NCBI GenBank assembly: GCA_964609515.1
Contig: CAZSTZ010000005.1
Coordinates: 8,775-72,774 of the forward strand
Reading direction: 5' to 3'
DNA: 64,000 nucleotides
DNA from: CALKCV01 sp964609515
Lineage (GTDB): Bacteria; Cyanobacteriota; Cyanobacteriia; Cyanobacteriales; Microcoleaceae
The translations under genes and the position numbers were made by a program. The notes beneath the pieces were generated by a model that made no database searches, was not told the origin of the DNA, and saw nothing but the letters and a program-made list of their open reading frames with translations. Each line of letters begins with the position of its first letter. Position 1 is the stretch's first letter. Shown piece by piece: positions 8,401 through 15,839 of the stretch.

Positions 8401-8869
8401 CTTGAGTTACTATGGGTATGCCTGCATAAAACCTAATCTTTGGAAGAGATGTTACCAAAGGATGATTTGCCAATTTTGGCTCGGCTAAAGTATCAGCCAC
8501 TATTAACAATTTTGATTTATTTGAATCTTCTTTGAGGTGCTTTTGGCTAGATATCTTTTGCCTATTTATTTGCTCTTGATTTTCCGGAATGTAAATTAGA
8601 GTTTCGACAAAATCTAGGTAACGGTGTTTGTTTTTCTCAAAACCAAACTTGGATTTTAGCCATTGGTGTTCCCCATCCATAAAGCTAATAAAAGCCACTG
8701 GAACTTTGGCTATTCTAGCTGCCAACAGTCCTAGTTCCTCGAAAGAATTTTCCGGGGCTAATACCCGATCTAAAATTTGTCCATCCATATATGTGCTAAT
8801 TAGTTTTTTTGCGCTCAATTTTTGATGGCTAGTTTTTTTATAGCTGGTTAAAGATGAGGTACTGCCCAA
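5420..8869 (-). CDS. LOV/PAS/GAF multisensor histidine kinase
   Basis: A 1149-residue cytoplasmic sensor kinase with no membrane segment. Domain order by eye: GAF (about 35-200); a LOV-type PAS (about 225-345) with GTNCRFLQGPDTD; a second PAS (about 350-485, ending in a PAC segment); two more GAF domains (about 490-680 and 700-845); a coiled coil; HisKA with the phosphorylated histidine in GVAHEINNPVNF; and HATPase with DNGPGMPEK and GTGLGLSI. In the LOV domain Cys271 (codon 8057-8059) is the residue that forms the flavin adduct in blue-light receptors, and FWNELAISPVRD and FIGIQTDIT also match the family. It is therefore probably blue-light responsive (inference). No dedicated receiver follows; a CheY-like gene at 9409 is divergent. 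Confidence 0.92.
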   Translation of the reverse strand: MGSTSSLTSYKKTSHQKLSAKKLISTYMDGQILDRVLAPENSFEELGLLAARIAKVPVAFISFMDGEHQWLKSKFGFEKNKHRYLDFVETLIYIPENQEQINRQKISSQKHLKEDSNKSKLLIVADTLAEPKLANHPLVTSLPKIRFYAGIPIVTQGQLIGLLSVMDYQPRELTQECREELEALTGAIENQVDLHRKLIHLGSKFLGLQEVEESKQQTKETLHLLERAIAASSNGIIITDHTKPDNPIIYCNRAFEKIAGYSRREVIGTNCRFLQGPDTDKEALAKIREAIVTEKDCLVVLKNYRKDGTPFWNELAISPVRDTHNRLTHFIGIQTDITSRKQAEEALRKSEERYRLLAHNSTDFISRQTAEGVYLYASPACERLLGYRSEELINRCAYDFFHPEEPQHHRCDLSPRRSQLQLPELTSESNTASDTYTFTHRLRHKEGHYVWFETTYQTIRHPETDEVVELVAVSRDISERKQADAALLERSRLSILEAEVGKILGQSGPLSVLLTRSSKAIVRELDLTGAGVWTVDRQTNQLKLEACAGEIPSEMAAETSVKTDYSKNEELILTGSPRSNLHAQRQNLNQASNCRKLLAASNQFSTANCQNQAAITYPLIVEGRVLGVMRVWTNRQITDAAQEVLQWVAGAIAATVDRVQTQEHFASNRETLLFRLASQIRDSLDLDKILGTAVNEIRNLLQIDQCYFIWCLAAQTTSIVVTHEASSPNLPHRADEYPPTQAALLAEKIRLREVMRVNNLETNDAAVSQSMQAYLEELGVKSQLLLPLHTRSGQLGAVICANYSQPRPWTDSEVELLQAVVDQVAIAIDQAELYAQTRAAALAAQTQAFHLKEALHNLQQKEAQLIQHEKMSSLGQMVAGVAHEINNPVNFIYGNLTHCKTYTHEILELLELYQKHYREPHPEIQEKAEEIDLEFLIEDLPNILASMEMGTERIRKIVLSLRNFSRLDEAEMKPVNIHEGLDNTLLILHSRFKSKGKDDGIEIVKEYAELPKVECYAGQMNQVFMNIIANAIDALDAQPDPKIIKITTLMGEPEPEAKGQQKSLPSPEEYVVIRIKDNGPGMPEKVRTRLFDPFFTTKPVGKGTGLGLSISYQIVVEKHGGVLKCISEPGEGAEFWIEIPVKPPVHLKA

Positions 8870-9408
8870 TATGTCCCCTAAATCTGTCTTCTTCTCCGGT
8901 TACCTTTGAGGGGTGCATCTCGTATTTACAATTCTATCGAAGTTTCAACTTCCGTTCTTGGAGATGTCTAATCTTTAAATTTTTGCCTAGATTAGATGCA
9001 CCCTCTACTCCTGTTGCAGGTCGTTCTTATTATATCATAAACTGGTAAGAGTATCGACCAAGCTAGGTCTATCCCGGTTTTAATAGTGATAATTTATAGC
9101 TATCCCCCTAGAGCTAATCCGGCTCGGAGGACGATTTACTAACCCTAGTCCTACTAAGGGAAATTTTATCTAATTAGGGTTTGCTGAAAAAAGAGCAAGT
9201 CTGCAAAAACTGTTGGGAATGGGTAATGGGTAATCAGTAATGGGGTAACAGTAAAAGCACCCTTGGCAATTGGAACTACTCAAAATACCTGTACTTTATT
9301 ACCCGTTACCGATTACCTATTACTAAACTCGTTAGCTTTTGGGATTTTTAAGCTTGCCCTATTTAACAATATGAAATCCACCAAACAAACAGTCTTGGAG
9401 ATAAAAAT
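8870..9408. other. Divergent intergenic region with GGGTGCATCT inverted repeat
   Basis: 539 bp between the sensor kinase and the divergent response regulator. An inverted repeat with ends GGGTGCATCT (8911-8920) and AGATGCACCC (8994-9003) brackets 73 bp of unrecognised sequence. Around 9218-9330 are GGTAATGGG and ATTACC heptamer repeats of opposite polarity that could pair. Promoters for both genes should lie here, but no convincing -35/-10 pair was found. Confidence 0.6.
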
Positions 9409-9807
9409 ATGTCTGTAAATGAAAGCAAACAAAGAACTATTTTAGCAGTAGATGATAGCGCCGTAATGCAAGGAGTGGTCAAACAAATTTTAGGCAAGGA
9501 TTATCGAGTTTTAGTAGCAGATAATGCTGTGGATGCTTTGTCAACGATCTACCACGAGCAAGTATCTGTTTTACTGTTGGATGTTTCTATGCCTGGAATT
9601 GATGGTTTGGAGCTCTGTCGAACGGTACGCAGCATACCTCAGTTTCAAAATTTACCCATCGTTATGTTAACAGCTAGAGATGGTGCTTTTGATAAAGTTC
9701 AAGGTCGTCTCGCTGGAGCTACTGAATATCTGACTAAACCCTTTGAAGCAGAAAAATTGCGCGAAGTAATTAATCAGTTTATTAAAAGTTCCAGCGTCGG
9801 AAATTAA
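9409..9807 (+). CDS. CheY-like single-domain response regulator
   Basis: A 132-residue protein made of one receiver domain. The acidic pocket is DDS near the N terminus, the phospho-acceptor aspartate is in VLLLDVSMPGIDG (about residue 63), the conserved Thr is in VMLTARDG, and the Lys is in YLTKPFEAEKL. There is no output domain, so it probably acts by protein contact, as a partner of the nearby CheA or of the LOV kinase. It is convergent with cheB: its stop and the cheB stop are about 20 bp apart with heptamer repeats between. The start ATG at 9409 is preceded by GGAGATAAAAAT. Confidence 0.92.
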   Translation: MSVNESKQRTILAVDDSAVMQGVVKQILGKDYRVLVADNAVDALSTIYHEQVSVLLLDVSMPGIDGLELCRTVRSIPQFQNLPIVMLTARDGAFDKVQGRLAGATEYLTKPFEAEKLREVINQFIKSSSVGN

Positions 9808-9821
9808 TTGTTAATTGCTAT

Positions 9822-9858
9822 CCATTCCCTATTCCCCATTCCCTATTCCCCATTCCCT
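9822..9858. repeat. CCATTCCCTATTCC heptamer repeat at the cheB stop
   Basis: Tandem heptamers (ATTCCCT/ATTCCCC) lie between two convergent genes. Read on the minus strand they are GGGAATAGGGAATGG and supply the last residues and the TAG stop of CheB. Confidence 0.85.
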
Positions 9859-10989
9859 AATTTTAGAGATTAGCAGGGGGGCAATGGCGGTAATGGGGAG
9901 AATATGTCGGGCAGCTCCCAAAGCGATCGCCTCTTTCGGCATCCCAAAAACAACGCAGGTGGCCTCGTTTTGAGCGATCGTCAGGCCCCCGGCCTTCGCG
10001 ATCGCCAGCATACCGTCGGCCCCATCTCTGCCCATACCAGTCAACAACACTCCTGCGGCCTTAGAACCGTATTGGCGGGCCACGGAATTTAAAGTAACGC
10101 TAATAGAAGGGCGGTGTCCTCCTACTGGCGGTTCGGCCAAACAAACACAGCGACCGCTACTGTTTACTTCTAAATGATGCCCCTCTGGGGGAAAATAAAA
10201 AACTCCTGGTTGGAGCAACTCCCCTGACGAAGCAATTTTAACTCTCAGCGGACATTGAGAGTCCAACCAATTCACCAAACCTTCTAAAAATCCTTCGCTA
10301 ATATGCTGGACGCAGAGCCCAGGTAGGGGAAAATTAGGGGGTAGCTGAGTCAAAATTGTTTGCAAAGCTTGAGGACCGCCAGTGGATGCCCCTATAGCTA
10401 CTAGCTTAATCCTACTCGATTGGAGCGGGGAATCTAGGGATGGCGAAGGGGCTTTAGCATTGGCGTTTCTAAATCTTCCCTCTTGAGTTATTTTTATCTC
10501 TTGTCTATCTATTTGTTCCTGTTTTTTTTCTTGATAAATTCTTCGATTTCGGTGCAGAGTAAAAACTTTAACACCCGAGAGAACTTTCACTTTATTAATT
10601 AACTCTTGCCGGAGGCGATCGTAATCTGATTTTAACCCGGTTTCTGGTTTGGGAAAAACATCCACTGCCCCCGCTTCTAAGAGTTTAAAAACATTAGAAG
10701 TATCCCTCTCCCGAACCGAAGCACTAATTACTAAAATCGGTCGCGGAAAATTCATCATTACTTCTCGGGTAAATTCTAACCCGTTCATTCGCGCCATGTG
10801 CAAATCCGTACAAATCACATCTGGCTCTAGTTTGGGAATTAATTCTAAGCCCTCCAAACCATTACTAGCAGTTCCCACTACCTCTATTTCCTCAGACGAA
10901 GCTAAAATTCTTTTGAGAATTATCAGGGCTACTGGCGAGTCTTCGACAATTAAAACTTTAATAATTTTTTTTCCAGTATTTATTATCAT
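9829..10989 (-). CDS. cheB: Chemotaxis protein-glutamate methylesterase CheB
   Basis: Removes methyl groups from chemoreceptor glutamates, giving adaptation. An N-terminal receiver (residues about 7-125) has EDSPVA, phospho-acceptor ICTDLHM and the Lys in VFPKPE. A linker precedes the C-terminal methylesterase with the catalytic triad in IGASTGGPQ (Ser), CVQHIS (His) and GMGRDGADG (Asp). I place the start at ATG 10989, giving IINTGKKIIKVLIVEDS; the frame is open to a TTG 30 bases earlier, but that segment resembles no CheB. The C terminus WGIGNGE comes from a heptamer repeat. It is last in the minus-strand che operon, 75 bp after cheA. Confidence 0.95.
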   Translation of the reverse strand: MIINTGKKIIKVLIVEDSPVALIILKRILASSEEIEVVGTASNGLEGLELIPKLEPDVICTDLHMARMNGLEFTREVMMNFPRPILVISASVRERDTSNVFKLLEAGAVDVFPKPETGLKSDYDRLRQELINKVKVLSGVKVFTLHRNRRIYQEKKQEQIDRQEIKITQEGRFRNANAKAPSPSLDSPLQSSRIKLVAIGASTGGPQALQTILTQLPPNFPLPGLCVQHISEGFLEGLVNWLDSQCPLRVKIASSGELLQPGVFYFPPEGHHLEVNSSGRCVCLAEPPVGGHRPSISVTLNSVARQYGSKAAGVLLTGMGRDGADGMLAIAKAGGLTIAQNEATCVVFGMPKEAIALGAARHILPITAIAPLLISKIREWGIGNGE

Positions 10990-11064
10990 TATTTTCTGCT
11001 TTTGGGGAAGAATTAGCAATTAGCGACAACTGTTTGGCTTTCTTCAAAATTTAGATGCACCACA

Positions 11065-13614
11065 TCAAACCAGTCTCCTCAAAGTTTCTAAGAGAACATC
11101 TTGATTAAAATTTCCCTTAGTTATGTAAGCATTTGCTCCCGCATCAGCGCCCCTCTTTTTATCTTCATCAGATGCTAAAGATGTTACCAAAATAATCGGC
11201 AACTCGCTATACTGTTTATTTTCCCTAATTTTAGCAGTCAAACCCAAACCATCGAGGTTAGGCATCTGTACGTCAGAAATCACCCCATCAAAAGAGCGAG
11301 TTTTGAGCTTATTAAAAGCATCTAATCCATCGACAGCGGTGACAACTTCATAACCGGCATTTTCTAAAATGCGCTTTTCTTGAGTGCGAGTGGCGATGGA
11401 ATCTTCAGCTAATAAAATAACCTGTTTTCTGCTAGTTTCTGCATCTCTCGATACGGGTTTTTCTGGAGTGGATAAAATTTGAGAACCACTGCTTAATTTC
11501 CGAACGGATTTTACTAGATCGTGAGGGTTTAAAACCATGCAAACTTCCCCGGTTCCCAAGATAGTTGCCCCGGCAATATTTCTCACCCGTTTTAACAAAC
11601 TGCTTTGAGGTTTCAAGACAACATCTTGCTCGTCAACTAAGCGATCTACAAACAGTCCCAACCTCTCTTCGCCCACCTTTAAAACCACGCAAGAATCTTG
11701 GGTATCTTCATCGTTATTTGCTTCATTTAGGGCCGCAGCAACTTCTAATAAATCTGCTAATTTCACCACCGATAAAGGGCGATCGCCAAACACAATAGTT
11801 TCCCTTCCCTCAATGGTAAAAATCTCCCTACTCGAAACCAGTAAAGTTGTCTGGATTGACTCCAAGGGCAAAGCATAAGAAACACGATTAACCTCTACAA
11901 TTAAAACGCGAGCTGTTGCCAAACTGGTGCTTAATTGCACCCGTAAAATACATCCTTTCCCGGGATTGGACTCGACTTCAATACTGCCCTTAAGAGCCTC
12001 GACGTTATTGCGAACCACATCCAAACCCACCCCCCTGCCAGAAACTTCCGTAACAAAATTTCTAGTAGAAAAACCGGGTGCAAAAATAAGGGATTGAATT
12101 TGATTTTGAGTCATAGATGCCACATCTTCTGGGGAAGAAATACCTCGTTTAATAGCAGTTTCTTTAATGCGAGCTACATCCAAACCTCGCCCGTCGTCGA
12201 TAACTTCAATAACCACATTAGAAGCAGCCTGATATCCCCTCAGTCGCAAAGTCGCCGTCGTTGGTTTATTTAATCGCTTCCGTTCTTCGGGAGTCTCAAT
12301 TCCGTGATCTATAGCATTACGAATCATGTGCATTAAAGGATCTTTCATTTCCTCCAAAATCCTTTTATCTGCCTTAGTTTCTCCTCCTTCAATTATCAGC
12401 TCTATCTCTTTGCCTTCCTGCCTTGCTAAATCTCGAACCATCCGGGGAAATAAATTAAAAATAGTCGATAAAGGCAGCAGTCGCAGAGTTCTAATTCCTT
12501 CTTCCAGTTCGTTAGCAATTAAATCCAGTCTGGCAGTATCTTCTAAAATCGAATTTCTCAAACCGTTGACGAGAGAGCCAAAATGTTCCAATCGTTCCTC
12601 TACCCGACGATGGTAATTCTCTAATTCGGCCATCGCCCCATTTTTAATACCGCCCCCATTTTGGTTATTGATGTCGTCAAAAATAAACCGATTTTTAAAA
12701 ATATCTCGACTCCATTCTTCCCACAGCTTAGTAATTTCCTCAATTTCCGTTACCCGATGGGCCAGTCGAATTTTTGTTACCGTTAATTCTCCCGCTTCGG
12801 TCATCAAAGCATCCAAATTCCGAGTGGCAACCCGAATAGTATCGATCCGGTAAGAGTCTTCCCTACCAGAAGACATCTCGGGACTCGCGGCCGTCCTCGG
12901 GCCAACGGCAGTTTGGGCAGGAGCGGGGGCCATCGCTTCCCCAGACTCCTCCTGGGTTGCTTCGGCAGGTTTCTCTGCCCCCCCTGGAGTTTCTTCCTCT
13001 TGGGTTTCCTCTGCCGCTGCTGATATTTGTTGTTCCTCTTCGAGTGGCACTTCCTCTGTTTCTTCTGCCACTTCCACCATTGCTTCTTCTTCTGATTCGG
13101 AAGCACCCGAGATTGCTGCTTCCCCCGACTCCTCCTCCCCAGTAGAACAGGCATCTTGCCTGTTATCCGTTTCGGTTCCTTGCCTGTTATCCGTTTCGGT
13201 TCCTTGCCTGTTATCCGTTTGAGTTGCCTGGGTTTGCTGCACCGAGCCCATCAAATTAGCGAGAACGTAAAAAGTATTGATGCCCGAAGGTTCTCCCGTA
13301 ACCGCTTCTCGAACTAATTGGCGCAGGGCATCGAGTCCTTGGAAGAGGCGATCGCTCACATCCGAAGACATCTCCTGTTCCCCTCGTTGAATGCCCCCCA
13401 AGAGATGCTCCATCTGATGGGCCAAAGTAGAAACGTCTTTAGCTCCCAACATCCCCGCATCCCCTTTGAGACTGTGGGCCTCTCGCAGTAATTCTTCTAA
13501 TTTTGTCAAGTCGTCGGGGTGCTTTTCTAAATGCAAAAAACCTTCGTCTAGTTTTTGCAAATGTTCTTCGCTGGCGATTTGAAATACTTCCCGGAGTTCT
13601 TGGTCTTCTATCAT
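11065..13614 (-). CDS. cheA: Hybrid chemotaxis histidine kinase CheA with C-terminal receiver
   Basis: An 849-residue kinase that passes phosphate from its receptor array to CheY- and CheB-type receivers. An N-terminal Hpt domain carries the phosphorylated His in LREAHSLKGDAG (about residue 47). A long acidic, low-complexity linker of Glu/Ala repeats follows, then the dimerisation helices, an HATPase with HMIRNAIDHGIETPEE and DDGRGLD, a CheW-like domain (about 580-720), and a receiver with phospho-acceptor VISDVQMPNLDG. This Hpt-kinase-CheW-REC layout is that of PixL/FrzE/WspE-type CheA proteins. The start ATG is at 13614; an in-frame TTG at 13632 comes from the upstream repeat. The linker contains a 24-bp repeat-derived insert at residues about 132-156. 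Confidence 0.96.
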   Translation of the reverse strand: MIEDQELREVFQIASEEHLQKLDEGFLHLEKHPDDLTKLEELLREAHSLKGDAGMLGAKDVSTLAHQMEHLLGGIQRGEQEMSSDVSDRLFQGLDALRQLVREAVTGEPSGINTFYVLANLMGSVQQTQATQTDNRQGTETDNRQGTETDNRQDACSTGEEESGEAAISGASESEEEAMVEVAEETEEVPLEEEQQISAAAEETQEEETPGGAEKPAEATQEESGEAMAPAPAQTAVGPRTAASPEMSSGREDSYRIDTIRVATRNLDALMTEAGELTVTKIRLAHRVTEIEEITKLWEEWSRDIFKNRFIFDDINNQNGGGIKNGAMAELENYHRRVEERLEHFGSLVNGLRNSILEDTARLDLIANELEEGIRTLRLLPLSTIFNLFPRMVRDLARQEGKEIELIIEGGETKADKRILEEMKDPLMHMIRNAIDHGIETPEERKRLNKPTTATLRLRGYQAASNVVIEVIDDGRGLDVARIKETAIKRGISSPEDVASMTQNQIQSLIFAPGFSTRNFVTEVSGRGVGLDVVRNNVEALKGSIEVESNPGKGCILRVQLSTSLATARVLIVEVNRVSYALPLESIQTTLLVSSREIFTIEGRETIVFGDRPLSVVKLADLLEVAAALNEANNDEDTQDSCVVLKVGEERLGLFVDRLVDEQDVVLKPQSSLLKRVRNIAGATILGTGEVCMVLNPHDLVKSVRKLSSGSQILSTPEKPVSRDAETSRKQVILLAEDSIATRTQEKRILENAGYEVVTAVDGLDAFNKLKTRSFDGVISDVQMPNLDGLGLTAKIRENKQYSELPIILVTSLASDEDKKRGADAGANAYITKGNFNQDVLLETLRRLV
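13146..13220. repeat. In-frame AACAGGCATCTTGCCTGTT palindrome and 24-bp tandem repeat in cheA
   Basis: A 19-bp palindrome (13146-13164) overlaps a 24-bp unit TTGCCTGTTATCCGTTTCGG repeated at 13156, 13180 and 13204. On the cheA strand it reads TDNRQGTE repeats ending in RQDACSTG, the usual translation of this palindrome family. It falls in the disordered linker after the Hpt domain. Confidence 0.93.
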
Positions 13615-13620
13615 ATTTTC

Positions 13621-13707
13621 AACAACTAACAATTAACAACTAACAACTAACAACTAACAACTAACAATTAACAATTAACAACTAACAACTAACAATTAAC
13701 AACTAAC
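13621..13707. repeat. AACAACT / AACAATT heptamer array between cheA and an MCP gene
   Basis: About twelve 7-bp units (AACAACT, AACAATT variants) fill the gap between the chemoreceptor stop and the cheA start, in the same operon. The unit length is exactly seven, so copy-number change shifts the spacing between genes but disrupts no coding sequence. Confidence 0.93.
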
Positions 13708-13723
13708 TCTTCCCCACCCACAA

Positions 13724-15607
13724 TTACACTACTTTTTTCAGACTATCAGCAGCTTCGTTCAAATTGTGAGTTCCCATTTTTACCAGAGAAATTCCCTTAG
13801 CACTTTCAGCAACATCTCGGCTGAGGGAGTGCATGGAGTTGATTACTTGGTTAAGAGCGATCGCCTGTCGTTCGGTATTTTGATAAATCTGTTTATTTCT
13901 AATAAATAACTCTGAAACAACCTCTGTTACCCCCTGAAAACTTTCCGCAGATTCTCTAGCATTTTTCACCCCTGATTCTACAGTTTGTCTGCCTTTTTCG
14001 GTTACCGCCAAACTGGAATTAATAGAGCCCTGAATTTCTGGAATAATACCATTAATCTTCTCCGCAGCTTCCCTACTTCTATCTGCCAGTTGGCGAATTT
14101 CTTTTGCCACCACCGCAAACCCCTCTCCCTCTTTCCCCGCCCTGGATGCTTCCACAGCAGCATTGAGGGCTAACATATTAGTTTGCGTTGCTAAATCTCC
14201 CACCAACTTCGCCAACATAGAAATACTCCCAATTTGACTTGTTTGCTCTCCCATTCGTTTATTTTGTTGGGCAATACTTTCCATCGTTTCTCTGAAAATC
14301 AGCATTCTATCGAGAGTATTTTCAACTATTTTACTGCCTTCTTCAGCTAAAGTAAGTGCCTGTTGGGCGCAACTAGCAACTGCCTCTGCTTCCCTGGCTA
14401 TTTCTTGAGAAGATTCCCCCAAAGTAGAGAGATTATCGGTGGTTCGATCTACTGCATGAGATTGCTGCTTTGAAATTGCTTCCTGTTCCTCCATAGTAAC
14501 TAAAATGTCTTGGGATAAATTCGAGACTTTATAAATCAATCCTCGAATCAATTGGACTAATTTTTTTGCCTGCAACCATCCCACTATTACAATGGAAATT
14601 ACCCCGAAAAAAACTAGAATATAGGCATTTTTTTTGAAAGAATTAACCGTGGCAAAAATAAGATTTTTAGGAGATTGATAAACCACTACTAAAAAGCGTT
14701 TTCGATTGAGAAAGCTCGGATAAATAGTTTGATAAGTCATTACATCTTTAGTCCCATTAAAAATATTACCTTCACCTCCTGAGAGAAGCTGAGTCGCAAT
14801 TGGGAGGAGATAATCTTTACGGATATTTTCGTTAGTTTTTAAATCGAAACTCCAAGCTTTATTCTCATCTGGATGATATAAATAGTAACCTTGTTCGTCC
14901 ACCATAAAAGCAGCGATCTCTTGTTCTCGATTGAGTTGTTTTAGCCGTTCGAACAAATAATTCGTTCTAACATTAGCAATTACAATTCCCTTTCTTTCTC
15001 CATTCTTAGAAAAAATTGGAGTGGCATAGCGAATAGTCGGTTTATAAGGAATTTCAATTTTTCCTAGTTCCTGATTTAAGCTTAAGCGCGAGACATAGAT
15101 TTCTCCTACATTTAACTGCATAGTTTCATTAAAATAATCCCTATCTCCTTTATTTTGTAATTGTTCTCCCTCGATAACCTCAATAGTAGTACCTTGAGAA
15201 TCTACCCTCACCATTTCATTGCCATTTTCATCCAAATAACGCAGCTGCATATACTCAGAACGAGCTTGCATCATTGATACAAATATTTGCTCTAATCGCT
15301 CTATCCAATCATCATAACTAGAGCCAGTTTCCATGTCTTTTCCCTTTCCCTCTCTTGCTCTGATAATTCCTCGAATTGGAGGTACTTTGCTCAGAAACAG
15401 AACATCATCGCTAATATGACCTAAAGAATTAACTATTTTTTCTGCACTGCTAGATGTCAGATGATTGAGCTTAGTTAAAGCTAAATCTCTTAAAGCATCC
15501 GTAGAAGTTGCAATGCCATACCCAGCAACTATAAATGCTGGAACCATCGTACATATTATTAGCAAAATTAGCAATTGATTCTGAATTTTTTTAAAGAATT
15601 GTTTCAT
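13724..15607 (-). CDS. Methyl-accepting chemotaxis protein with large sensory domain
   Basis: A 627-residue transmembrane receptor. TM1 is at about residues 12-33 and TM2 at about 325-345. Between them lies a periplasmic domain of about 290 residues that looks like a double Cache module (RYLDENGNEMVRVDSQG, GDRDYFNET and YATPIFSKNGE are typical). The cytoplasmic part has coiled-coil signalling helices with the hairpin tip DLATQTNMLALNAAVEASRAG and EGFAVVAKEIRQLADRS. I see no clear HAMP domain after TM2. Cache modules usually bind small metabolites; the ligand here is unknown. It lies 109 bp upstream of cheA and differs from the three smaller receptors that follow the cheW gene. Confidence 0.93.
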   Translation of the reverse strand: MKQFFKKIQNQLLILLIICTMVPAFIVAGYGIATSTDALRDLALTKLNHLTSSSAEKIVNSLGHISDDVLFLSKVPPIRGIIRAREGKGKDMETGSSYDDWIERLEQIFVSMMQARSEYMQLRYLDENGNEMVRVDSQGTTIEVIEGEQLQNKGDRDYFNETMQLNVGEIYVSRLSLNQELGKIEIPYKPTIRYATPIFSKNGERKGIVIANVRTNYLFERLKQLNREQEIAAFMVDEQGYYLYHPDENKAWSFDLKTNENIRKDYLLPIATQLLSGGEGNIFNGTKDVMTYQTIYPSFLNRKRFLVVVYQSPKNLIFATVNSFKKNAYILVFFGVISIVIVGWLQAKKLVQLIRGLIYKVSNLSQDILVTMEEQEAISKQQSHAVDRTTDNLSTLGESSQEIAREAEAVASCAQQALTLAEEGSKIVENTLDRMLIFRETMESIAQQNKRMGEQTSQIGSISMLAKLVGDLATQTNMLALNAAVEASRAGKEGEGFAVVAKEIRQLADRSREAAEKINGIIPEIQGSINSSLAVTEKGRQTVESGVKNARESAESFQGVTEVVSELFIRNKQIYQNTERQAIALNQVINSMHSLSRDVAESAKGISLVKMGTHNLNEAADSLKKVV

Positions 15608-15671
15608 ATTTTTTTAGGTAATGGGTAATAGGTAATGGGTATAGCGTTTATCAAATGGGTCAGGTACATCT

Positions 15672-15756
15672 GCGATCCCCCTAAATCCCCCTTAAAAAGG
15701 GGGACTTTGAGTTTTTCTGGCTCCCCCCTTTTTAAGGGGGGCGGGGGGGGGATCGC
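15672..15756. repeat. 85-bp GCGATCCCCC inverted repeat
   Basis: Ends GCGATCCCCC and GGGGGATCGC enclose inner arms CCCCCTTAAAAAGGGGG and CCCCCCTTTTTAAGGGGGG, so the whole stretch folds back. It lies between two chemoreceptor genes of the same operon, where it could act as an internal attenuator or protect the mRNA end. GATCCCCC/AAATCCCCC repeats of this kind are common in cyanobacterial genomes. Confidence 0.85.
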
Positions 15757-15839
15757 TGTACTTCATAGATTCAAAAATTGCTATAATGGGTAATGGGGAA
15801 GATTGCAATTACCGCATTCCCCATTACCCATTAACAATT

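Noticed and set aside
12804..13154. 116-codon frame overlapping cheA
   Set aside because: Out-of-frame reading of the Glu/Ala-rich linker of cheA; yields Lys/Gln/Trp-rich low-complexity sequence.
13621..13707. Possible CRISPR array
   Set aside because: The repeats are 7 bp in direct tandem without spacers; no cas genes anywhere in the window.
15672..15756. GATCCCCC foldback as a novel element
   Set aside because: Repeats of this kind are widespread in cyanobacteria; listed as a feature only.
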